Origin: Candidatus Aenigmarchaeum subterraneum SCGC AAA011-O16
GTDB taxonomy: Archaea > Aenigmatarchaeota > Aenigmatarchaeia > Aenigmatarchaeales > Aenigmatarchaeaceae
DNA: 44,200 bases
Direction: 5' to 3'
Assembly (NCBI GenBank): GCA_000405245.1
Contig: ASMQ01000003.1
Span: 1-44,200, forward strand
Part shown: piece after piece, positions 7,879 to 16,272 of the stretch
How positions within the stretch are numbered: position 1 is the first letter of the stretch
Layout of the letters: every line of letters begins with the position of its first letter
Notes under the pieces: generated by a model
Seen by the model: only the letters and a program-made list of their open reading frames with translations
Told to the model about the DNA's origin: nothing
Database searches by the model: none
Position numbers and translations under genes: made by a program

Positions 7879-8592
7879 TTAAAACCTTCTGAAAATATCG
7901 AAGAAATTAAGTTTTTGCCAATATTCTATCAAGATCCAAATCGAGGGAACAAAAATAAGTATCAAAATCAAGGCGACCACGACCAAAACGCCCTTCCAGC
8001 TTTTCTGTTGCTGAAGACCAAAATACAATCCTGTAAGCAGACCGCCTATGTGAGCTGCATAAGCTGTTTGAGAGTATTGACCTGTCGCCAAAAGAATCAG
8101 GAAAGACGCCACATTGGATATAGTATATAATAAGGCTACAACCACAAGCGGAACAGGCAAGATGTTCGGAAAGACAATGACGAGTTCGAAAGGTTTTATG
8201 AGCATGGCTGCTCCGAGAATACCGAAGATTGCTCCTGATGCTCCGACAGTAGGGACATCCGCACGGATTATGCCAAAATAGCTTGCTCCGAGAACAGCTA
8301 GATTGCCTATAACAGCTGAAATAAAAAATATCAACAAGAATTTCTTCCAACCTAAAGCTTCCTCAAGGATGATGCCAAAAAAGAAAAAGGCTATCAGATT
8401 TATGACCAAATGCTCGACATTGCCATGCAAGAAAATTGAGGTTATGAAGGTCCAGTATTTACCCTCTTCGATAGCTTTTAAGGAAAAGCCGTAATCATCA
8501 AATGCGGATTGAAGATAGCCGGTAGAACTCAGATAGATTTCCAAAAGAAAGACAAGTACAAATAAAATAATCAAAACATGCGTCAATTTCAT
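7879..8592 (-). CDS. rhomboid-family intramembrane serine protease
   Basis: Cleaves transmembrane segments of substrate proteins inside the membrane. The Ser-His dyad is intact: Ser119 in VGASGAIFG and His181 in AAHIGGLLTG. The conserved HxxxN signature occurs as HLVINLIAFFFFG (61-73), together with FLHGNVEH. Six or more hydrophobic helices are apparent across 237 residues and there is no large extra domain. It is one of four membrane proteases in the window. Substrates cannot be inferred; the many single-pass surface proteins nearby are candidates by location only. Confidence 0.93.
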   Translation of the reverse strand: MKLTHVLIILFVLVFLLEIYLSSTGYLQSAFDDYGFSLKAIEEGKYWTFITSIFLHGNVEHLVINLIAFFFFGIILEEALGWKKFLLIFFISAVIGNLAVLGASYFGIIRADVPTVGASGAIFGILGAAMLIKPFELVIVFPNILPVPLVVVALLYTISNVASFLILLATGQYSQTAYAAHIGGLLTGLYFGLQQQKSWKGVLVVVALILILIFVPSIWILIEYWQKLNFFDIFRRF

Positions 8593-8649
8593 GATAATAC
8601 ATGAATTTTTGATATTAAATAGTTGAAGTCCTTTTAAGCTTCAGAAAAC

Positions 8650-8657
8650 TTTATATA
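8650..8657 (+). promoter_or_regulatory. TATA box for the GGGPS gene
   Basis: TTTATATA lies about 65 bases before the GGGPS start, which puts the predicted transcript start near 8680 and gives a leader of about 40 bases. This gene is therefore probably leadered, with a weak GGT-type ribosome site (AAAAGGTAAT) just before the ATG. Confidence 0.45.
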
Positions 8658-8717
8658 CTTATTCGATGATTAACGATTGATTGTGAAAGTTTATATGAGG
8701 CTTTGCAAAAGGTAATA

Positions 8718-9659
8718 ATGATGAAAGTCGGTAAAACCGAACGTTATATCTTAGAAAAAATTGACAAGGAGGGGGCAGTTCTTTTTGCCTTGATTGACCC
8801 TGACAAACAACCCTTTGAAAAAGGAGCTCAGGTAGCTAAAGCTGCCTGCGAAGCAGGGGCAGACGTCATTCTCTTAGGAGGGAGCATAGGAGCACAAGGA
8901 ATGATCCTTGATAAAACAGCTAAAATGATAAGAGAGGTCTCTGATGTTCCGATTGTTCTTTTTCCTGGAAATGTCGGAACCATAACTCATTACGCTGACG
9001 CTATCTATTTTATGTATCTTTTGAATTCTAGAGATGTCTATTGGGTTTCAACTGTCCATATACAAGGTGCTCCTATCGTCAAGAGAATGGGCATAGAGCC
9101 TATACCAACCGCATATATTGTCTTGGAGCCTGGAAGAGCTGTGGGGTGGATATCAAACGTTAACTTGATACCAAGAAACAGGCCTGACCTTGCAGCTGCC
9201 ACAGCTTTGGCAGGAGAATACATGGGAGCACATTTTGTCGTGACCGATTCTGGCTCCGGAGCGCCTGAACCTGTATCGCCTGAATTCATATCGACAGTAA
9301 AATCCCAATTATCTGTTCCATATTTCTATGGTGGAGGAGTAAGAACTCCGCAGCAAGCTAGAGACATAATTAAGGCCGGAGCAGATGGCATACAGATAGG
9401 AACTGCTTTTGAAATCGATGATGGGCAGGAAAAAGTTAAGGCTAAAATTGAATCAATGGTCAAAGCCATAAAAGAAGGCGCGAAAGAGAGGAGAAAAATG
9501 ACAGTTGGGAAGGGTGTTGAAAAAGTAATATCATTACTCCCGCACATAAGACTGCCTACACCGCAGTTTAGACGATGGCGGAACATAAGAGAGCTTATAG
9601 AAAAGAGATTTGAAAAGAAGGAAGAAAAAGTAAAACCTCCGGAAAGGAAGAAAAAGTAA
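8718..9659 (+). CDS. geranylgeranylglyceryl phosphate synthase (GGGPS)
   Basis: Joins geranylgeranyl diphosphate to sn-glycerol-1-phosphate, the first committed step of archaeal ether-lipid synthesis. The TIM-barrel signatures are clear: ALIDPDKQP near the N-terminus, LLGGSIGAQG, YIVLEPGRAVGWI, TDSGSGAPEPV and the phosphate-binding YGGGVRTPQQA with GIQIGTAFE. Beyond the catalytic barrel there is a basic C-terminal tail of about 60 residues ending in lysines. The frame opens at a TTG at 8703, but adjacent ATG codons at 8718 and 8721 with AAAAGGTAAT upstream are better starts. It converges on the epimerase gene with two bases between. Confidence 0.95.
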   Translation: MMKVGKTERYILEKIDKEGAVLFALIDPDKQPFEKGAQVAKAACEAGADVILLGGSIGAQGMILDKTAKMIREVSDVPIVLFPGNVGTITHYADAIYFMYLLNSRDVYWVSTVHIQGAPIVKRMGIEPIPTAYIVLEPGRAVGWISNVNLIPRNRPDLAAATALAGEYMGAHFVVTDSGSGAPEPVSPEFISTVKSQLSVPYFYGGGVRTPQQARDIIKAGADGIQIGTAFEIDDGQEKVKAKIESMVKAIKEGAKERRKMTVGKGVEKVISLLPHIRLPTPQFRRWRNIRELIEKRFEKKEEKVKPPERKKK

Positions 9660-9661
9660 AA

Positions 9662-10582
9662 CTAGGTTTTCTTGAACTGCTCAACCATTTCTTTCGCTAC
9701 ATACTCGTAAGTGATTTTTGGTTTGTATTCTAATTCTTTTCTTGCTTTGGAAATATCAAAAACCCTGTTCTGAACAATGTCGTCAACAAATTCCGGAGCG
9801 ATCTTCTTTCCTCTTAGTCTGTAGAGGCGGAGCATTAGTTTTGCAGTTGAAGGCGACATATAATTCTGAGGGGGTTTGATCTTGAGGTACTTGCAAACAA
9901 GCCCATAACATTCTTTTAAAGTTCTGAAGTCTTTTCCAGCAATCAAATAAATCTGGCCCCTTCTACCTTTTGTGTTAGCTAAGAGCAATGCTTGAATAAG
10001 ATCTTTTATGTGAATGAAATGTATGTAATTTTTTCCATTACCCATCAAGGGAAGTTTTTTGTCCTGCAAACCTCTCACCAAAAATCTGAATCCAGATTCG
10101 AAATCTTTGCCCATAACTTTCGCAGAACGTATCACAACCCCTCTGTTCTTTAAAACAATTCTTTCTGCTTCCAGTTTTGCTTTTGCATAAGGACTTTGAG
10201 GTCGGCACGGAGAATTCTCATTAAGAAAAATATTGTTTATCTTTTTGCCATAAACAGAAGTTGTGCTCAAAAAAATTATTTTCTTTCCTTTAGAAACATC
10301 AACCAAATTTTTTGTTCCCTGCAGGTTTACATCATAAGTTAGATTCTCCGGAGCATTGTAGTAGACTCCTCCTGCAGCAAGATGATAGATGGTATTCACG
10401 CCACGAACTGCTTCTCTCAAAGAGGATTTATCTAAAATATTCCCCTCAATTATTTCCAAATTTTTTCTCGGGGAAAGATTGCCCCTGTCCCTAACAAAGG
10501 CTCTCACTTTCTCTCCTTTTTTCAGTAGAGCTTCAACTAAATACTTTCCAACTCTTCCGCTAGCTCCGGTAACTAGAATCAA
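9662..10582 (-). CDS. NAD(P)-dependent sugar epimerase/dehydratase (extended SDR)
   Basis: A Rossmann-fold enzyme that probably acts on nucleotide sugars or a related metabolite. The cofactor motif is TGASGRVG at the N-terminus; the catalytic Tyr-x-x-x-Lys appears as YAKAK, and the active-site Ser/Thr segment as LSTTSVYG. HFIHIKDLIQA and a C-terminal substrate region are typical of UDP-sugar epimerases and hydroxysteroid-dehydrogenase-like enzymes; the substrate is unknown. Its start overlaps the DUF460 stop by four bases, placing it last in a nuclease-DUF460-epimerase operon. Surface glycosylation in this cell makes a sugar role plausible, but this is inference. Confidence 0.87.
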   Translation of the reverse strand: MILVTGASGRVGKYLVEALLKKGEKVRAFVRDRGNLSPRKNLEIIEGNILDKSSLREAVRGVNTIYHLAAGGVYYNAPENLTYDVNLQGTKNLVDVSKGKKIIFLSTTSVYGKKINNIFLNENSPCRPQSPYAKAKLEAERIVLKNRGVVIRSAKVMGKDFESGFRFLVRGLQDKKLPLMGNGKNYIHFIHIKDLIQALLLANTKGRRGQIYLIAGKDFRTLKECYGLVCKYLKIKPPQNYMSPSTAKLMLRLYRLRGKKIAPEFVDDIVQNRVFDISKARKELEYKPKITYEYVAKEMVEQFKKT

Positions 10583-11772
10583 TCATATCTCCTCTTATAA
10601 TCTTGCAGCCACTCTAAGAAGCTTCTCTTCTCCGTCTGTTTCAACAAACTTTCGACTTCGTCAGGATAAGCATATGCAAAATACTTTCCTGTCTTGATTG
10701 GCAAATTTTCCATAACATGTATCCCTCTCTCTCTTAGAAAATCAGAAGCCTCTGCGTCTAGTTTTCCTATAACAATCTTTGGTTTGAATGACTCTAAAGT
10801 CTTCAAAGCCTGTTTCGATTTTTTAAAGTTTTTAACCCAGATAATTTTATTTGTTATCCCGTATGTTTTGTGGGATTTCAGCAGGTCTTCTCTGTCAAAA
10901 TTTTCTATGGCCATAATCGGCAAGTAGCCTCTGTTTCTTATGTCGTCGAGCTCTGTTTCGCGCATGACTCGCTGCCTGTATGCGATTGATTCGTCTTTAA
11001 GCTTCTCGGTCTCGAACTGCAACTGCTTTATCAGAATGTCTCGAGCTTGAATTTCCTTTTCCTTCATAACTTCCTTTCTTGCACTCTCACTCTTTGCTAC
11101 GTTTTCATCCAACAGTTGCATCTTCTGTCTTTCGATGGCTCTAGCCTTTTCAGCCATTTTGTCTGCATATGTTCTTAAAATATCATAGCTCTTCTGCAAG
11201 GAAGTTAATTTCTTTTTTAGATTTTCTGCGTCATTCTTCCAGTCCAGATTTGTTTCAGTTTTGATAATTCTTTCTTCAGATTTCGGCTCTTCTCTTGGCT
11301 TTATTTTTTCTATTGCTTCAGAGATATTTTTGGCTTTTTTAGTCAGTATCATTTCCTTCACGATGTCGCTGAAATCCGAAAGTGCCAGCGACTCCAAATT
11401 TTTATCTATGTTAGAAAACTGCGGAGCATAAAATTTGTATGCAAATATTGCGGATGCCATTGCATCCCTCTCATGCTCACTCTTAACGTAAATTTTGACC
11501 AGCTTGTCTTTCTCATCAATAGCAAGATCATGATCTGGCCTGAACAAAATACAATTAAAGGATGCGGCTAATTTAGCAATTCCGCTCGGAGACTTTTTCT
11601 TATCGGTTGCAATTATGACAGGTTTTCCGTATTTAAGAATTTGTTTTATTACTTCTGACAAAGAAAAACCTTTCTTGCTGTCAACATAAATCAGATTGCT
11701 TTTTAAATCAAAAACCGCTATGGCTGTAGTTGTTCCGATATCGACGCCTACAATTGTATAAGGCTTGTCCAT
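10579..11772 (-). CDS. DUF460 protein, RNase H-like fold with coiled coil
   Basis: A 397-residue archaeal protein. The N-terminal RNase H-like domain begins with VGVDIGTTTAIAVFD and contains HERDAMASAIFAYKFY, both typical of DUF460 and related to the RuvC/YqgF superfamily. A long charged coiled coil fills about 165-265, followed by a C-terminal domain of about 120 residues. Family function is unknown; a nucleic-acid role is usually assumed. It starts seven bases after the ERCC4 nuclease gene and overlaps the epimerase by four bases, so the three are likely one operon. The pairing with a repair nuclease supports a DNA-related role. Confidence 0.87.
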   Translation of the reverse strand: MDKPYTIVGVDIGTTTAIAVFDLKSNLIYVDSKKGFSLSEVIKQILKYGKPVIIATDKKKSPSGIAKLAASFNCILFRPDHDLAIDEKDKLVKIYVKSEHERDAMASAIFAYKFYAPQFSNIDKNLESLALSDFSDIVKEMILTKKAKNISEAIEKIKPREEPKSEERIIKTETNLDWKNDAENLKKKLTSLQKSYDILRTYADKMAEKARAIERQKMQLLDENVAKSESARKEVMKEKEIQARDILIKQLQFETEKLKDESIAYRQRVMRETELDDIRNRGYLPIMAIENFDREDLLKSHKTYGITNKIIWVKNFKKSKQALKTLESFKPKIVIGKLDAEASDFLRERGIHVMENLPIKTGKYFAYAYPDEVESLLKQTEKRSFLEWLQDYKRRYD

Positions 11773-11779
11773 AAGAATC

Positions 11780-12424
11780 TTAACGCTTCTTGTAAGTCGA
11801 CTCCAGAAGTTCTCTTATTTTTTTTGCGGTTTTCTTCCCTACGCCTTCGACTTTTGTCAATTCTTTTTCAGATGCAGCAAAGATCTTCTCCGGGGTTTTA
11901 AAAGTTTTCAGAAGGGAGCTTGCCCTGACAATAGATACGTCGGGGAGGCCGGAGATTAAAAATTCTTGTCTCTCTTCAACAGTCTCCGGAGTCTTCTTGT
12001 TTCTGACAGCCAAAGGTCTTCTGTCATCTATCTGTTCTCTTTTAGCGAGCCAGAAAACTATGCCTGCGGTATCAGCTAAATCCTTTGTCCAAATTATAGG
12101 AATTTGTAAATCCAAGGCTATTGCAGCTAGCGCTCCTCTAATAACATTCGGATGTAATCTCCCGTAGAGAGTGTCTCCTTCAATTATGAGAACAGGTTTT
12201 TCAAAATTCTCTTTCATCGCTGAAAGCTGTTCGAAAAGTCTTTTGTCCACAATGCTCTGAACAAAGTCATCAGTAACCTTTCTTTCGATGCAGACTCTGT
12301 CTGAAGCTAGAAAGTCTCCATAAATAAGCATCTTCGGTTCGACAGTACATTCGTACTGAGCAAAATAGTCAATGATACCTGAAGCAGTTTCTCTGGTATC
12401 AATGTAAATCAGAACTTTTGCCAT
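11780..12424 (-). CDS. ERCC4/XPF-family nuclease (Hef C-terminal half)
   Basis: Structure-specific nuclease that cuts branched DNA such as stalled forks. Residues 1-140 form the ERCC4 nuclease domain, with DTRE (10-13), YGDFLASDR and the ERKVTDD signature (47-53); residues 155-214 form a tandem helix-hairpin-helix domain with VEGVGKKTAKKIRELL. In many Euryarchaeota this region is the C-terminal part of a single Hef protein fused to a helicase. Here it is separate, and the helicase lies upstream on the same strand, 218 bases away. A TATA element 27 bases before the ATG predicts its own leaderless transcript. Confidence 0.92.
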   Translation of the reverse strand: MAKVLIYIDTRETASGIIDYFAQYECTVEPKMLIYGDFLASDRVCIERKVTDDFVQSIVDKRLFEQLSAMKENFEKPVLIIEGDTLYGRLHPNVIRGALAAIALDLQIPIIWTKDLADTAGIVFWLAKREQIDDRRPLAVRNKKTPETVEERQEFLISGLPDVSIVRASSLLKTFKTPEKIFAASEKELTKVEGVGKKTAKKIRELLESTYKKR

Positions 12425-12447
12425 GAGTATAATTAACGCAATTTAAA

Positions 12448-12455
12448 CTTATATT
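12448..12455 (-). promoter_or_regulatory. TATA box for the ERCC4 nuclease gene
   Basis: Read on the minus strand, AATATAAG is centred about 27 bases before the nuclease ATG at 12424, a spacing that predicts a leaderless mRNA. It lies immediately beyond the stop codon of the PurP-like remnant, so the nuclease, DUF460 and epimerase genes have a promoter independent of the helicase. Confidence 0.5.
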
Positions 12456-12456
12456 G

Positions 12457-12612
12457 TTAAGTCACAACTTCTGCTATTAGATATGTCCTAAAACCTGCAG
12501 CCCTAGCAGCTGCTCCTGTTTCTCTAGTAGAATGAGAACCAAAAATTCCTATATGAATAAGTGCTGGATCATACCCTTTGGCAATAGATTGCACTCCAGA
12601 TCTTTGTATCAT
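12457..12612 (-). pseudogene. purP: PurP-like N-terminal remnant (51 residues)
   Basis: A short frame between the two Hef halves encodes 51 residues that look like the start of PurP, the archaeal FAICAR-forming enzyme of purine synthesis (DUF1246 region). Visible are IAKGYDPALIHIGIFGSHST and AARAAGFRTYLI, corresponding to the KYN...I.TLGSHS......AK.EGF.T pattern of the family. The rest of the enzyme (about 300 residues) is absent: the frame stops and the nuclease promoter follows. A TATA box 26 bases before the ATG suggests that the fragment may still be transcribed as a leaderless mRNA, so a small functional protein is not excluded. Confidence 0.5.
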
Positions 12613-12634
12613 AAAAGATGTAAGAAAGTAAAAG

Positions 12635-12642
12635 TATTTATA
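12635..12642 (-). promoter_or_regulatory. TATA box before the PurP-like remnant
   Basis: TATAAATA (minus strand) is centred 26.5 bases before the ATG at 12612, which fits leaderless initiation. It directly abuts the stop codon of the helicase gene. Such exact spacing on a 51-codon frame is the main reason to think the remnant may be expressed. Confidence 0.5.
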
Positions 12643-14166
12643 TTAGAAAAATTCTTCAAGATCTGTTTGAGGATTTTTGTTCTGCATCTCCCTTAGTATG
12701 GTCTTCATTTTTGCTTCCTTTCTCTGGGATGCCCAATAATAACCTTCGTCTCTAGTCTTTTTTGTGAGTAGGAATATAATCTTGCCAACTTTCGTTCTAC
12801 CGACCCTTCCTCTTCTTTGAATCGTCCTTATCTCTGATGGAACAGGCTCATAGAAAATTGCTAAATCTGCAGAAGGAATATGTAGACCTTCCTCTCCTAT
12901 CGGAGAAGTTATTAGGCAATTATAAAACCCATCATCATAATCTCTGATAATACTTATTTGTTCTTTCTGAGTCAAACCACTTTCTCCAGATTGTCCCACA
13001 AGTATAACAGGCTTGCATCCGTCCAGCTTTTCGAGAACCTTCTTAATTAAATTTATATTATCTCTGTAATGTGAAAAAATTATTATTTTAATTTCATTTT
13101 TATTTTCTATTTCTTCAGAAACAATTTCCTTCAGCTTGTTTATTTTAGGATGCTCAAAACCTTCAGAATAAAGCTTGTCAATCAAAATCATCTGATCTCT
13201 CAACAACACAGACAATATTTTTGAAGATCTGGAAGTTTCATGCCTTAATTTCTCAAAATAACTATTGACAGCTGATATGCTCTGGGTCTCTAAAAGTTCC
13301 AATGAATGCCAGATTTTCATTGTCTGTGCCAAAAGCATAATTATCTGATAATAGATAGGCTTCCTCTCCGTTGAAATCAATCCGCTTATCCTTTTTTGTG
13401 CGTCTATGACATCCCGTTTGCTAAAAACAAGAATATTATAATTTCTTAATTTGTCCAGCCTCTCTTTCAAAAGAACTTTCAGGTTCTCCTGGATTTTTTT
13501 CATCGCGTCTGGTAAATCTAACTTTACCCACTCAATATTTACTTCTTTTAAATAGGGTTTGATGTCAGCATCTGCATCTGTTCGTATCTCGACGGCATCA
13601 ATAAAAAGATTCTTGCAAATTTCTTTTATTGCAGTCTCCGTGCTTCCCGGAGAGGCTGTCAAACCCAGTATCCTAGGATGCTGGGCGGAAGTGTTGTAAT
13701 GACCTGCGATTGTCGGATAAGCATATTTTTTTATCGATCTGTGGCACTCATCAACAACCAACAAAGAAAAGTCAGATAAGTCGCAGATTCCATTATCAAT
13801 ATCATGTTGAATGGTTTGGGGTGTTGCCGAAATAATTTTAGCAGTCTTGTAAAATTTTGCTCGCGAAGACGGCGGAATCTTTCCTGTCAATAGGACAGTA
13901 TATTCTTCAGGAAAATTTAGAGAGTCTTGAAAACTTTTCTGATGTTGAGCACACAAAGGACGGGTCGGAGCTAAAATTAAAATTTTTGAATCAGGATATT
14001 TATCTAATCGCTCCGCAGCCAACAAAATTGCTATAGCGGTTTTTCCTGTTCCGGTTGGCAAAACACATAATGTATTTTTCCGGATAGCTGTCTGTAAAAT
14101 GTTTTTTTGATATGGTCTTTCCTCTATTGATTCAGACTTTATTAGATGGTGAGAAACAAATTGCAT
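12643..14166 (-). CDS. Hef/FANCM-family SF2 helicase (separate from its nuclease)
   Basis: ATP-driven branched-DNA helicase related to FANCM/Mph1. Motif I is LPTGTGKTA (36-43); motif II is VVDECHRS (DECH, 139-142); motif III is LTASPGS; the C-terminal RecA domain has ITSPIGEEGLHIPSADL and motif VI IQRRGRVGRTKVG. A helical insert of about 150 residues separates the two motor domains, as in Hef. The protein ends at 507 residues without the ERCC4 domain, which is encoded separately downstream. A TATA element 26 bases before the ATG predicts a leaderless mRNA. Confidence 0.92.
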   Translation of the reverse strand: MQFVSHHLIKSESIEERPYQKNILQTAIRKNTLCVLPTGTGKTAIAILLAAERLDKYPDSKILILAPTRPLCAQHQKSFQDSLNFPEEYTVLLTGKIPPSSRAKFYKTAKIISATPQTIQHDIDNGICDLSDFSLLVVDECHRSIKKYAYPTIAGHYNTSAQHPRILGLTASPGSTETAIKEICKNLFIDAVEIRTDADADIKPYLKEVNIEWVKLDLPDAMKKIQENLKVLLKERLDKLRNYNILVFSKRDVIDAQKRISGLISTERKPIYYQIIMLLAQTMKIWHSLELLETQSISAVNSYFEKLRHETSRSSKILSVLLRDQMILIDKLYSEGFEHPKINKLKEIVSEEIENKNEIKIIIFSHYRDNINLIKKVLEKLDGCKPVILVGQSGESGLTQKEQISIIRDYDDGFYNCLITSPIGEEGLHIPSADLAIFYEPVPSEIRTIQRRGRVGRTKVGKIIFLLTKKTRDEGYYWASQRKEAKMKTILREMQNKNPQTDLEEFF

Positions 14167-14187
14167 AATTATTGATTTTGTTTGAAA

Positions 14188-14196
14188 GATTTAAAG
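14188..14196 (-). promoter_or_regulatory. TATA box for the helicase gene
   Basis: CTTTAAATC on the minus strand is centred about 26 bases before the helicase ATG at 14166, consistent with a leaderless transcript. It lies between the helicase start and the stop codon of the frameshifted regulator gene upstream. Confidence 0.45.
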
Positions 14197-14206
14197 GTTT
14201 TAAATA

Positions 14207-15360
14207 TCAAGTCCAGTCACATTTCACTGGGTCAAAGATATTTTCATATTTAAATTTTGCAAGATCCCTACCCCATATCACTTTGAATTTCTTTTTGCTT
14301 CGCCATAAAATTTTATGCGTCTTATATTTCCCTATAAGATCAGTCATTATTTCATGCGTTTCCTGATGACCTGTTATATTAAATATCATACATCTCTTGG
14401 AATTACCTATCGGGGGATACACATACGACATTAAACTCTTTTTTGCTAGTTCTCTTACAAAATTTATCAGGTCAGTGTCGTTTTCAAAATCCAAGAAGAG
14501 TATTTTTGCCATATAATTTTCTAATACTATAGGGTCATACTCCACTCTTACTTGTTGCAACAGTTCGTTTCTATATTTATGATAGATTTGATTCAAAGTT
14601 TTTTGTACGTGCCATATACCTGCAGAGTCCGTTTTTTTCTAACTTTTTTAAAATACCTCCAAACATCGTTTCCCAATCTTTTCTTTATATCTCTCCAAAT
14701 TTTAACAGATGACCAGTGTTCTCGATGTTGTGTCAACAAAATAGGCAATATAAATGGATTGTTTTTAATATGTCTTGATAAAGAAATTTTGGAATGATTA
14801 TTCATGTTGCTCTTCAAAAGTTCAATGAAGTATGTATAATCATCATCAGTAATATTCAAAAAATTTAGATGACCGTGCTTGTTTATTACTTTATGAAATG
14901 GAGAATAAATAATTGTCGGTGTTGAAAAATTATATAATTCATAGGATTTTATTAAACCTTTAGATAAAGAATTCTTCAGATATTGTTTCAAAGTCTTTAT
15001 TCGATTTCGTGGTACAAGAAACCTTACTAGCAACACATCACTTAAATGTTTGAAATCATAAAAATACGCAGCATAATCATGCAATGGAAATCCTTCTAAA
15101 AGTTTTTTTAAATCTTTTTCACTGGTTATCAATGCATAAAAGGTAAATAGCCCAAGGTTTTCGTATTTCAAGTAATAATAGTAGTCAAAACAGTACTTTT
15201 GCAAATAGTTGAACCATCTTCTAATGGTTCGATCAGTGGGTTTTGACCCGTCATAACTTTCAAAAGAACCAGTCAGTTCGATAGAGTTCATAACTTTAGG
15301 TTTTGTAGCCAAAACATGCAAAAATTTCATCAATTTAGGATTGAAAGGAGCAATTTTCAT
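14207..15360 (-). pseudogene. regulator-like gene in two frames, joined by a -1 shift at A7
   Basis: Two overlapping reading frames appear to be one protein. The first half (ATG 15360 to stop 14593) has a winged-helix-like N-terminus (KPTDRTIRRWFNYLQKY) followed by an Lrp-like sensor region; the second (to 14207) looks like another sensor domain. At 14632-14638 the coding strand has seven A residues in the arrangement A-AAA-AAA. A -1 shift there gives VRKK followed by TDSAGIWHVQKTLNQIYHKY with no stop, yielding about 384 residues. It may be an inactivated gene, an assembly or read error, or programmed frameshifting. Without the shift, the second half could start at TTG 14596. No close named family is recognised. 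Confidence 0.55.
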
Positions 15361-15463
15361 AATTTGGCCTTTATGCTGCTGATTTTTGCAAATCAATTTT
15401 TGGACAAATATACATAATTTTTGTCCTATATTAGATAATACGCTAGACTCACTTAAAGACATT

Positions 15464-15733
15464 ATGTTAAGCAAAAAATTTGCATTGGCATTAGTTGTTC
15501 TGGCAATATCAGCACAACTAATGGTAGTAGTGACACGACTAGTAGCAGCAGATACAGACACCGACCGTGATGGACTAACTGACGTCAGTGAAACCACAGT
15601 ATACGGAACAAATCCGTACAACTGGGATACAGATGGTGATAACTACTCTGATGGTGTTGAAGTACAATATGGAACTAATCCGTTAAATCCGGCGGCACCA
15701 TATCCGGCTTGTTGTGGGGGAGGACCTATTTAA
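15464..15733 (+). CDS. secreted thrombospondin type 3-like calcium-binding protein
   Basis: An 89-residue exported protein. A hydrophobic signal segment (FALALVVLAISAQLMVVV) is followed by two Asp-rich calcium-binding loops of thrombospondin type 3/EF-hand style: DTDRDGLTDVSE and DTDGDNYSDGVEVQYGTNPL. It ends PACCGGGPI with a cysteine pair. The frame extends upstream to 15386, but that part overlaps the divergent promoter region; the ATG at 15464 follows a TATATTAG element (15427-15434) by the expected distance plus a short leader. A T-rich tract after the stop may end a separate short transcript, so it could be made at a different level from the downstream genes. Confidence 0.7.
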   Translation: MLSKKFALALVVLAISAQLMVVVTRLVAADTDTDRDGLTDVSETTVYGTNPYNWDTDGDNYSDGVEVQYGTNPLNPAAPYPACCGGGPI

Positions 15734-15740
15734 CTCCCTC

Positions 15741-15753
15741 CTTTTTCTTTTTT
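15741..15753 (+). terminator. T-rich tract after the secreted peptide gene
   Basis: CTTTTTCTTTTTT directly follows the stop of the small secreted protein. Archaeal transcription often ends at such T-rich tracts without a hairpin, so this may be a partial terminator separating that gene from the ATPase-like gene 10 bases further on. It also lies just before the GTGAT ribosome site of that gene. Confidence 0.4.
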
Positions 15754-15762
15754 GTGATTTAT

Positions 15763-16272
15763 ATGAAAAATGTTACTCTTTGTTTGATTGAACCTGAAAA
15801 ATATTTTAGTCACATAATTAAGATTTTGAAAAGTCAAACCGAAATTAAAAATATGATATATGTTACAACAAACAAACCATATAGCAACCTTATTACAATA
15901 TTTAAAGAACATAAGATCAAATACAATAAAATTTTCTTTATCGACTGTATTTCTGGTCATGTTGGTATTAAAGCTGAGTCAGAGAATTGTATATTTCTAG
16001 ATAGCCCTCAAAACCTAACTGCTATTAGCATAGCAATCAATGAGAGTCTTAAAAACATTCCTGAACCTAAAGTCCTTCTACTAGACTCTCTAAGCACTTT
16101 GTTATTGTATAATAGTGCAGAGACAATAGGAAAGTTTTCTAATTTTCTTATAAATAAAATTAGAACTTACAAAATTCAAATGCTGCTAATTGCTTTAGAA
16201 TCAGATACTAACAAAGATGTTATCCAAAAAATCGAATCATTTACCGACGAGGTGAAAAGATATGGCAGTTGA
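15763..16272 (+). CDS. RecA/KaiC-like protein lacking Walker A
   Basis: A cytoplasmic protein of 169 residues with the layout of archaeal RecA/KaiC-like proteins that have lost nucleotide binding. The strand that would carry Walker A reads TLCLIEPEKYFSHI with no GKT/S. Later landmarks survive: MIYVTTNKPYSNL, IFFIDCISG, DSPQNLTAISIAI and a Walker B-like strand VLLLDSLSTLLLY. This matches the DUF7504 type of RecA-superfamily protein, which often sits near KaiC-like ATPases. The ATG at 15763 has GTGAT four bases upstream. It overlaps the next membrane protein gene by 11 bases. A regulatory or scaffold role beside the KaiC-like ATPase is inferred. Confidence 0.65.
   Translation: MKNVTLCLIEPEKYFSHIIKILKSQTEIKNMIYVTTNKPYSNLITIFKEHKIKYNKIFFIDCISGHVGIKAESENCIFLDSPQNLTAISIAINESLKNIPEPKVLLLDSLSTLLLYNSAETIGKFSNFLINKIRTYKIQMLLIALESDTNKDVIQKIESFTDEVKRYGS

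Noticed and set aside
15386-15463. Longer N-terminus for the Ca-binding peptide
   Set aside because: It would cover the TATA element, and the signal peptide only makes sense from the ATG at 15464.
15361-15621. N-terminal extension of the regulator-like frame up to 15621
   Set aside because: This part is Ser/Thr/Val-rich antisense of the secreted Ca-binding protein gene and crosses the divergent promoter region; the ATG at 15360 begins protein-like sequence.
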